Of a DNA stretch of 64,000 nt, positions 19,117 to 26,425 are shown one piece after another. Made by a program: the position numbers and the translations under genes. Source of the DNA: Pseudoalteromonas arabiensis (GTDB taxonomy: Bacteria > Pseudomonadota > Gammaproteobacteria > Enterobacterales > Alteromonadaceae); contig NZ_LRUF01000025.1 in assembly GCF_001550155.1 (NCBI RefSeq), positions 1 through 64,000 on the forward strand, given 5' to 3'. The notes under the pieces were generated by a model that worked only from the letters and a program-made list of their open reading frames with translations, ran no database searches and had not been told where the DNA came from. Within the stretch, counting starts at the first letter, position 1. Each line of letters opens with the position of its first letter.

Positions 19117-20343
19117 CTAGATAACAGAACCTAATTGGAAAATTGGTAAATACATAGCCACAATTAAACCGCCAACAAGCACACCTAATACAGCCATTAT
19201 TAAAGGCTCAAGTAAACTTGAAAGGCCATCGACCGCATCATCAACTTCTTGCTCGTAAATAGTCGCGACTTTGGCAAGCATACCATCTAATGAGCCTGAC
19301 TCTTCGCCAATAGCGACCATTTGTACGACCATGTCGGGGAATATTTTAGAGTTACGCATGGCCCAGTTCATTTGATTACCTGAGCTTACCTCGGCTTTAA
19401 TTTCTAAAATAGCGTAGCGATACACTGCATTGCCCGAGGCACCTGCCGCTGAGTCTAAGGCATCAACCAGTGGCACACCAGCTGCAAAGGTGGTTGAGAG
19501 TGTCCGTGCGTAGCGCGCAACCGCTGCTTTATTCAAAATCATACCCACAACAGGGAGCTTTAATATCGCTCTGTCGTTGGCATCTCTGAGTTTTTTACTT
19601 TTTAAAAGAGCTTCTTTGTAGGCATATCCAAAAGCAACTAGTGCAATGAGCATCATCCACCAATACTCTTGCATAAACTCTGAAATACCGATCACCATCA
19701 AGGTGAAAGCAGGAAGCTCTGCGCCAAAGCCGTTAAAAATATCTTGGAATTGCGGTACCACAAAAATAAGTAGGATAGAGGTGACAATTAAAGCCACCAC
19801 TAACACCGCAATAGGGTAAAACATGGCTTTTTTAATTTTTGATTTTAGCGCTTCCGCTTTTTCTTTATAAAGCGCAACACGGTCAAATATTTTATCAAGG
19901 GCACCCGATTGCTCACCTGAGGCTACTAAGTCGCAATATAAATCATCAAAATAGCGGGGGTGTTTGCGAAGAGCTTGAGAAAGCGGCACACCAGCTTTAA
20001 CCTCATCACCTATGCCTTCCATAAGCTTGGCAACACTTTTGTTTTTAGCGCCAGAACCAATCATTTCGATTGATTGTATTAAAGGCACACCGGCCATCAA
20101 CATAGTGGCGATTTGTCTGGTGATAAGAGCAATGTCTTTGGCGGTAATTTTTTGGACGCGAGAGCTAAACAAAGATTTTTGTTTGCGTTTTACTTTAGAG
20201 GGGGTTATACCTTGCTTTCTAAGTTGTGCTTTGACTAAGGCTATACTTTGCCCAGACAACTCTCCTTCAAGCTTTTTACCACGAGCACTAACACCAACCC
20301 ATTGGAAAGTATCTAAAGATTGCTTTTCTGAAAGTTTTGGCAT
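19117..20343 (-). CDS. pilC: Type IV pilus inner-membrane platform protein PilC
   Basis: A 408-residue GspF-family protein with two similar cytoplasmic helical domains (about 75-195 and 280-395), each followed by membrane helices. The repeats begin ALITRQIATMLMAGVPLIQSI and RYARTLSTTFAAGVPLVDAL, the duplicated family signature. It links the PilB motor to the pilus base. It follows pilA by 73 bp, with a hairpin between. Confidence 0.95.
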   Translation of the reverse strand: MPKLSEKQSLDTFQWVGVSARGKKLEGELSGQSIALVKAQLRKQGITPSKVKRKQKSLFSSRVQKITAKDIALITRQIATMLMAGVPLIQSIEMIGSGAKNKSVAKLMEGIGDEVKAGVPLSQALRKHPRYFDDLYCDLVASGEQSGALDKIFDRVALYKEKAEALKSKIKKAMFYPIAVLVVALIVTSILLIFVVPQFQDIFNGFGAELPAFTLMVIGISEFMQEYWWMMLIALVAFGYAYKEALLKSKKLRDANDRAILKLPVVGMILNKAAVARYARTLSTTFAAGVPLVDALDSAAGASGNAVYRYAILEIKAEVSSGNQMNWAMRNSKIFPDMVVQMVAIGEESGSLDGMLAKVATIYEQEVDDAVDGLSSLLEPLIMAVLGVLVGGLIVAMYLPIFQLGSVI

Positions 20344-20365
20344 TTAGTAGTTCTTATTGATTTTG

Positions 20366-20393
20366 CTAGAAAAGAGGTAGCAATAATGCTACC
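20366..20393 (-). terminator. Terminator or attenuator between pilA and pilC
   Basis: On the minus strand GGTAGCA-TTAT-TGCTACC is followed by TCTTTTCT. It lies 24 bases after the pilA stop and would let pilA be made in excess over pilC by partial read-through. Confidence 0.65.
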
Positions 20394-20416
20394 TAGTCAT
20401 TTTAAAGTGGTAAAAA

Positions 20417-20869
20417 CTATTCAGCAGTACAGGAACTAGGTAGCCAGCTTGCTTTAGCACTCGTACCTGTCACGGTTCCAGTACAAACCCACTCAGTTAA
20501 ATCGAAGCCACTTTCGAAGTCTGTAGCTGCCGCTGCACTAGCACCATTTTGAGGAGTTAACTTAATTGCTAAGCCTGCTAGATCGCTTTGACCTGTTGCT
20601 TCGATAACACCTGCTGTAGTAACAGTTACACCAGAGACATATTTAGTAGCTCTGAAATCAGCATAGCAGTCATCCGGTTTACGGCCTACTTGGGCTTTTT
20701 CACTTACACATGTTTTTGCGCCGCTAGCAGCAAGCATAAGCTCTGCAGCTTTAGCTCTCGCAGTATAATCCTGATAAGCAGGTAGTGCTACTGCAGCCAA
20801 AATACCGATGATTGCTACTACAATCATTAATTCAATTAGGGTGAAACCCTGTTGCTTTTGTTGTGTCAT
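20417..20869 (-). CDS. pilA: Type IV major pilin PilA
   Basis: A 150-residue prepilin with a seven-residue leader ending in Gly8 before the [20 protein letters not shown] helix, with the required Glu5 of the mature protein. Two Cys near the C-terminus (WVCTGT and SSCTAE) can form the disulfide-bonded D-region, and another pair lies around 53-67. A strong ribosome binding site (GGAGAGG) precedes the ATG. The surface-exposed middle part is low in similarity to known pilins, as is normal. It should be cut by PilD and assembled by PilB and PilC. Confidence 0.95.
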   Translation of the reverse strand: MTQQKQQGFTLIELMIVVAIIGILAAVALPAYQDYTARAKAAELMLAASGAKTCVSEKAQVGRKPDDCYADFRATKYVSGVTVTTAGVIEATGQSDLAGLAIKLTPQNGASAAAATDFESGFDLTEWVCTGTVTGTSAKASWLPSSCTAE

Positions 20870-21288
20870 TTGTTCCTCTCCTAAAGGATATGATGTGTTG
20901 TAAGTTTAGCTGTTGCTTCAGCATTGTAAAATTAATGCTTAATCTACAGAATAAATCTTACAGTTTTACTTAAAATTTCAATCAAACAGCCTGTTTGTAA
21001 ACAAACTATCCTAAATTTCTGCTTATTCAGCGTATGTAAATTTACTTTAGCATTTATAAATGTTTTTGGAAGCTGTTTTCCCGCTAGCTAGCTGGTTTTT
21101 CAGAACTTTCCTACTTTAGTTTGAGACGGATCACGTTTTAAGCGGATCCCTGTAATAACGTGTAAATAAAATTGTTTTGTTATAACTTGTTGAGTTAATT
21201 GCAATCTTTACTTTATTGCAGAGTGAGTTAGCTTATAAAGTCTCAAAGTTCTAATTAAATATATATTTTTTGTTACCAGCTCAGGCTT

Positions 21289-21352
21289 TTTGCGTATTTA
21301 ATGCTTTTTTTATTACGGTGTCAACGAATTAGGTAAAGATTAAATACGCAAA
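21289..21352. repeat. 14-bp perfect inverted repeat after nadC
   Basis: The arms at 21289-21302 and 21339-21352 (TTTGCGTATTTAAT and its complement) are perfect and 36 bases apart. On the minus strand TTGACA (21324-21319) and TTAAAT (21301-21296) stand 17 bases apart, a plausible promoter firing toward pilA 430 bp away. The rest of 20870-21362 is AT-rich, with no gene or other clear signal. Confidence 0.5.
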
Positions 21353-21362
21353 TAAAGAGGAA

Positions 21363-22268
<906 letters not shown>

Positions 22269-22362
22269 TTAGAAGATATAGGCTTGCTTGTTTTTGGCAA
22301 CTAGACCCAAGGTTGTTAAGCCATTACACTGTTTAACTTTCTTGTCATGGTTAGTTTTTAAT

Positions 22363-22905
22363 ATGTATATAGATGACCTAGGTCGATTAAACACGGTATT
22401 ACAGCGCCCATCTAGCCATTGCGATGAACGCCCACACGGTGAAGTCTCATTGCTTGTTATACATAATATTTCATTGCCAGCAGGGCAGTTTTTAACCCCT
22501 TATGTTGATGATTTATTTATGGGCTGTATTGATTGTAATGCCCATGAAACGTTTAGTGATTTACAGGGGCTTAGGGTCTCGGCTCATTGTTTTATTCGTC
22601 GTACAGGTGAGGTTATTCAATATGTGCCTTTTGAAAAGCGAGCTTGGCATGCCGGTGTGTCAATGTTTGAAGGGCGAGAGCAGTGTAACGATTTTAGCGT
22701 GGGGATTGAGCTTGAAGGAACAGATAAAACCCCCTATACCCAAGCACAATATAATGCATTACAATCACTAACAAAGGCGTTAATTTATAAGTATCCAGCT
22801 ATTACACGCTCACGCATTGTTGGGCATTGCGATATTGCTCCTGGTCGCAAGACGGATCCTGGCGAGAGCTTCGATTGGCAATATTATTTTGATTTAGTGT
22901 TTTAA
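22363..22905 (+). CDS. ampD: 1,6-anhydro-N-acetylmuramyl-L-alanine amidase AmpD
   Basis: A 180-residue cytosolic zinc amidase that recycles anhydro-muropeptides. The zinc ligands lie in LLVIHNIS (His), in VGHCDIAPG (His) and in RKTDPG (Asp). KRAWHAGVS and GIELEGTD are further signatures. The start is set at the ATG at 22363, which matches the family length; the frame is open 25 codons upstream. ampE follows after 17 bp. Confidence 0.95.
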   Translation: MYIDDLGRLNTVLQRPSSHCDERPHGEVSLLVIHNISLPAGQFLTPYVDDLFMGCIDCNAHETFSDLQGLRVSAHCFIRRTGEVIQYVPFEKRAWHAGVSMFEGREQCNDFSVGIELEGTDKTPYTQAQYNALQSLTKALIYKYPAITRSRIVGHCDIAPGRKTDPGESFDWQYYFDLVF

Positions 22906-22922
22906 AGGAAATAGGTAACAAG

Positions 22923-23774
22923 ATGATCTTAATTTCAATCATTATTGCGCTAGTCATAGAGCGTTTGGGCGCGCGTGCTGATTATTGGCAAATTAGTCAT
23001 TATGCAAATAGTTACCTAACGCTTTCAAATAAGCAGCTGTCGAAGAAGGGGTTATTTTACTCTCCAATTGGCTTTTTAATTTGGCTGATGTTACCAGTAC
23101 TTGCAATTGCCATTGTTTTTCAGTTGTCTGATTCAATTGTTTGGCAATTAGCGATTAATGTTGTGGTGTTGTTGGTGTGTTTTGGCTGTGCTAAACAGCG
23201 GGCACTTTATAAGTCGTACTTAAATGCATTAACGCGCAATGACCTTGAAGCGGCAAGTTTATATGCACTACAAATCGGGCAAAAGAAGCTTGAAGATGAG
23301 CCGCAAGGCGAAACCTTCGGCCAGACATTAGCATGGCTTAACTTTCGGTTTTATTGCGCAGTGATATTTTGGTTTGTCATTTTAGGTGTGCCAGGTGCTG
23401 TGTTGTACGCTTTAGTACGTACTTATGCTGATAAAGTACGGGATGACCATCGTGTAATTTATGCAAAGCGTTTCAAACTTATTCACACATTACTATTTTG
23501 GCTTGATTGGTTACCTGCACGTGTTGCGAGCTTTGGTTACTTAGTGATTGGTAACTTTAATAAAGGAACCAGCTGTTGGCTTAAGTATGTTTTAGATTTT
23601 TCAGTAAGCAACCGCAAAGTAGTGACGCAAACAGCCCTTGCAGCCGAACAAATTGAACAACAACATTTTGGTTGTACTTACGAAGCAACCTGTATGATGA
23701 AATTAATAAAACGAAACGTCCTGTTCTTTTTAGTGATCATCGCCGCATTGACCTTGTTTGGTGGCCTAGCGTAG
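22923..23774 (+). CDS. ampE: Regulatory signalling modulator AmpE
   Basis: A 283-residue inner-membrane protein with about four membrane helices, including an N-terminal one and one at the very C-terminus. LISIIIALVIERL, ALQIGQKKLE-type and VLDFSVSNRK segments fit AmpE. In enterobacteria it forms an operon with ampD; its biochemical role is unclear. Its TAG stop codon at 23772-23774 is part of the GTAG head of the first repeat unit of the following array. Confidence 0.9.
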   Translation: MILISIIIALVIERLGARADYWQISHYANSYLTLSNKQLSKKGLFYSPIGFLIWLMLPVLAIAIVFQLSDSIVWQLAINVVVLLVCFGCAKQRALYKSYLNALTRNDLEAASLYALQIGQKKLEDEPQGETFGQTLAWLNFRFYCAVIFWFVILGVPGAVLYALVRTYADKVRDDHRVIYAKRFKLIHTLLFWLDWLPARVASFGYLVIGNFNKGTSCWLKYVLDFSVSNRKVVTQTALAAEQIEQQHFGCTYEATCMMKLIKRNVLFFLVIIAALTLFGGLA

Positions 23775-24480
23775 TCGCGATTTTATATCGCGTTTGGGTT
23801 TGAAGTTTGTTTTGGGCTGTCGCGGGATAAACCCGCTGCTACGAGATGGCGTAGTCGCGATTTTACATCGCGCATAAGTTTTGTCATTTGTTTGATCTGT
23901 CGCGGGGTAAACCCGCTGCTACGAGATGGCGTAGTCGCGATTTTATATCGCGTTTGGGTTTTGAAATTTGTTTTGAGCTGTCGCGGGGGAAACCCGCTGC
24001 TACGAGACGGCGTAGTCGCGATTTTATATCGCGGTTGGGTTTTGAAATTTGTTTTGAGCTGTCGCGGGGTAAACCCGCTGCTACGAGATGGTGTAGTCGC
24101 GATTTTATATAGCGGTTGGGTTTTGAAATTTGTTTTGAGCTGTCGCGGGGTAAACCCGCTGCTACGAGATTGTAGTCGCGATTTTATATCGCGTTTGGGT
24201 TTTGAAATTTGTTTCGGGTTGTCGCGGGGTGAACCCGCTGCTACGAGATGGCGTAGTCGCGATTTTACATCGCGTTTGGTTTTGTAATTTGTTTTGAGCT
24301 GTCGCGGGGTAAACCCGCTGCTACGAGATGCCGTAGTCGCGATTTTATATTGCGGTTGGGTTTTGAAATTTGTTTTGAGCTGTCGCGGGGTAAACCCGCT
24401 GCTACGAGACGGCGTAGTCGCGATTTCATATCGCGTATGGTTTTATAATTTGTTTCGGGGTGTCGCGGGGTAAACCTGCT
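23771..24480. repeat. Nine-unit BIME/REP array downstream of ampE and the RAYT
   Basis: GTAG-headed hairpin A (stem CGCGAT, loop TTTAT) starts at 23771, 23851, 23931, 24012, 24093, 24172, 24253, 24333 and 24414, a period of 79-81 bp. Hairpin B (GCGGG, loop GTAAA, CCCGC) begins near 23819 and recurs nine times; read on the minus strand it too is headed by GTAG. A and B therefore face head to head across about 8 bases. Copies differ at single positions. The last B is damaged and ends one base from the RAYT stop codon. Read-through translations of the array are repeat artefacts. Confidence 0.95.
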
Positions 24481-24481
24481 A

Positions 24482-24934
24482 TTAGATCTTTAAATATACA
24501 CTATCCCAATAAGCATAATCAGTTATGTTTTTTACGAGTCCAGCTCTTAATGGATTAGCGACTATATACCTCGCATTTGCTACTAAATCTTCATCGTCTC
24601 TTATTAAATGATCATAAAACCCTTTTTGCCAAAGTTTTTCTCGATAGTGCTTTCTAAATAGCGTTGCTGTTCGTCCTTTGAATTTTCTTACGACTTCACT
24701 TAGTGAAAGTGAGTTTGATAATTGAATTAGCCAGTGGAGGTGATTTGGCATGAGGACAAAAGTATTTGAGGTAATTAGTTTTTCTATTTCTAACTTTCGC
24801 ATTTCATGAATGATTCGCCGATTAATAAATAAATTGTTCAAGTGGTTTCTACGAAGGTGACAAACAAGAGTTAAGGCATAATAATGATTTGTTTTTGATA
24901 CCCTGCCTTTTCTTAATAAATGTGAGCTGTGCAT
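24482..24934 (-). CDS. REP-associated tyrosine transposase (RAYT, Y1 family)
   Basis: This 150-residue protein belongs to the Y1/HUH transposase family of the TnpA-REP type. The HxH metal motif is in MPNHLHWLI (His65, His67) and the candidate nucleophile is Tyr123 in ARYIVANPLRAGLV; WQKGFYDHLIRDDEDL is the typical segment before it. Family members bind and cut single-stranded REP hairpins at a GTAG or GGAG head. It is single-copy here, has no IS ends, and is framed on both sides by GTAG-headed hairpins. AAGGA precedes the ATG. It looks intact. Confidence 0.93.
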   Translation of the reverse strand: MHSSHLLRKGRVSKTNHYYALTLVCHLRRNHLNNLFINRRIIHEMRKLEIEKLITSNTFVLMPNHLHWLIQLSNSLSLSEVVRKFKGRTATLFRKHYREKLWQKGFYDHLIRDDEDLVANARYIVANPLRAGLVKNITDYAYWDSVYLKI

Positions 24935-25018
24935 GTGCGTCCTTAGCCTTATTTAAGTGTTGGTTTTTTTATTCTACATTAAAGAGTTTTTAGTCGTTTG
25001 TCCCTATTTGTTTTACGC

Positions 25019-25306
25019 ATCGGTTTTGTCATTTGTTTCAGGCTGTCGCGGGGTAAACCCGCTGCTACGAGATGCCGTAGTCGCGATTTTATATCGTGCA
25101 TGGTTTTGTCATTTGTTTGAACTGTCGCGGGGTAAACCCGCTGCTACGAGATGGCGTAGTCGCGATTTTACATCGCGCATAAGTTTTGTCATTTGTTTGA
25201 TCTGTCGCGGGGTAAACCCGCTGCTACGAGATGGCGTAGTCGCGATTTTATATCGCGTTTGGGTTTTGAAATTTGTTTTGAGCTGTCGCGGGGTAAACCC
25301 GCTGCT
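25019..25306. repeat. BIME/REP array upstream of the RAYT
   Basis: Hairpin B starts at about 25044, 25123, 25203 and 25284, and hairpin A at 25077, 25156 and 25236, in the same orientation and period (about 80 bp) as the left array. The last B loses its GTAG complement (GCTGCTGC for GCTGCTAC) and ends the array. Positions 25133-25293 are identical to 23828-23988. The 24935-25018 spacer shows no gene. Confidence 0.93.
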
Positions 25307-25344
25307 GCAAGCAGGTTTATTTCGTATTTTTGCAATTCATCATC

Positions 25345-25355
25345 TGGTCTGACCA
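25345..25355. promoter_or_regulatory. Distal PdhR-box-like palindrome
   Basis: TGGTCTGACCA matches the core TGGT-N3-ACCA of the PdhR operator. It lies 157 bp upstream of the promoter-proximal site, just past the end of the repeat array, and could allow looping or be chance. Confidence 0.45.
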
Positions 25356-25460
25356 TTTCTTTTTTATTTATTTTTCCTTCCGAAATAGTCACTTTATTCC
25401 ATACTGTTTAATCTTTAGGCTAATTAAGTTAGGGTATAACTAGTCGCTAAGGGTGTGAAA

Positions 25461-25489
25461 TTGACAGAAATACGGCTTTTTGATAACGT
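25461..25489 (+). promoter_or_regulatory. pdhR promoter
   Basis: TTGACA (25461-25466) and TAACGT (25484-25489) are separated by 17 bases. Transcription would start near 25495, just before the PdhR operator. Confidence 0.6.
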
Positions 25490-25500
25490 ATGCATCAAAT

Positions 25501-25513
25501 TTGGTATGACCAA
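25501..25513. promoter_or_regulatory. PdhR operator
   Basis: TTGGTATGACCAA matches the known PdhR consensus AATTGGTnnnACCAATT in its whole core. It overlaps the predicted start region of the pdhR transcript, as in E. coli, so PdhR likely represses its own operon until pyruvate relieves it. Confidence 0.75.
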
Positions 25514-25591
25514 TTTACCTTTTGGTCAAGATGCAAGGCTAAACACCCTGTATTTAGTGGGCTTAGCATTAAACAATGCGGACGTTGATAA

Positions 25592-26341
25592 ATGTCTTTA
25601 AAAATTAAAGCTGCAAAATTATCTGATGTAATTTTACAACAACTTGAGAATATGATTCTTGAGGGGTCGTTAGCACCGGGCGAAAAGTTGCCTCCTGAGC
25701 GAGAGTTAGCGAAACAGTTTGAAGTGTCGCGTCCCTCTTTGCGCGAAGCGATTCAAAAGCTAGAAGCGAAGGGGTTGGTAACGCGCCGTCAGGGTGGCGG
25801 AACATTTGTAAAAAATCAGCTTGAAGAAGGGCTTACTGATCCACTCTTTGATTTGATTAGTAAACATCCCGAGTCACAATTTGATTTACTTGAATTTCGT
25901 CATGCACTAGAGGGGATTGCTGCTTACTATGCGGCTATGCGCGGTACGACGAATGATTTCAAAAAAGTAAAACAGAGTTTTGACAATATTGCGCTTGTGA
26001 ATGATGACATTGTACAAAAAGCGAAAGCAATTAATGCTTTTCATTTTAGTGTCGCTGAAGCATCACACAATGTTGTATTACTGCATTTAGTACGTGGTAT
26101 GCAGGCATTGCTTGAACAAAATGTATTACAGAATTTAACTGTATTGTTAAAAAAACCACATATTAGTCAAAAGCTTGCTGAGCACAGACAGTTTTTGATG
26201 GATGCGGTTATAGAAGGAAACCCAGAGCAAGCACGTCTTGCTAGTAATGCTCACTTAGCCTTTATCGAAGAAGCCTTACTTGAGGCTGGCAAAGAGCATT
26301 CGCGGATTGAACGTAGTTTAAGACGCACCAAACAACATTAA
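25592..26341 (+). CDS. pdhR: Pyruvate dehydrogenase complex repressor PdhR
   Basis: A 249-residue GntR/FadR-family repressor: a winged helix (about 9-75, LPPERELAKQFEVSRPSLRE) and a FadR C-terminal helical domain (about 95-235) with EASHNVVLLHLVRGM and the RRERSLRR-like end IERSLRRTK. In E. coli it senses pyruvate. It is the first gene of the operon with aceE and aceF, and an operator lies in front. Confidence 0.95.
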   Translation: MSLKIKAAKLSDVILQQLENMILEGSLAPGEKLPPERELAKQFEVSRPSLREAIQKLEAKGLVTRRQGGGTFVKNQLEEGLTDPLFDLISKHPESQFDLLEFRHALEGIAAYYAAMRGTTNDFKKVKQSFDNIALVNDDIVQKAKAINAFHFSVAEASHNVVLLHLVRGMQALLEQNVLQNLTVLLKKPHISQKLAEHRQFLMDAVIEGNPEQARLASNAHLAFIEEALLEAGKEHSRIERSLRRTKQH

Positions 26342-26425
26342 GCAAGTGATTAGCTAAGTTTAGTTAACTACTTAATTTAAGATTTATTAAAATAATTAGT
26401 ATTTTAAACATAAGGAAACCTCCAT

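Noticed and set aside
20870..21288. Sigma-54 promoter for pilA
   Set aside because: No convincing GG-N10-GC element was found on the minus strand, although some species control pilA this way.
23888..24287. Open reading frames running through the repeat array (repeating SRGKPAATRW-like text)
   Set aside because: They are translations of the tandem repeat in several frames, without ribosome binding sites or family resemblance.
23771..25306. CRISPR array
   Set aside because: The period is about 80 bp and the entire unit is repeated, spacers included. There are no unique spacers and no cas genes; the paired hairpins and the RAYT explain the pattern.
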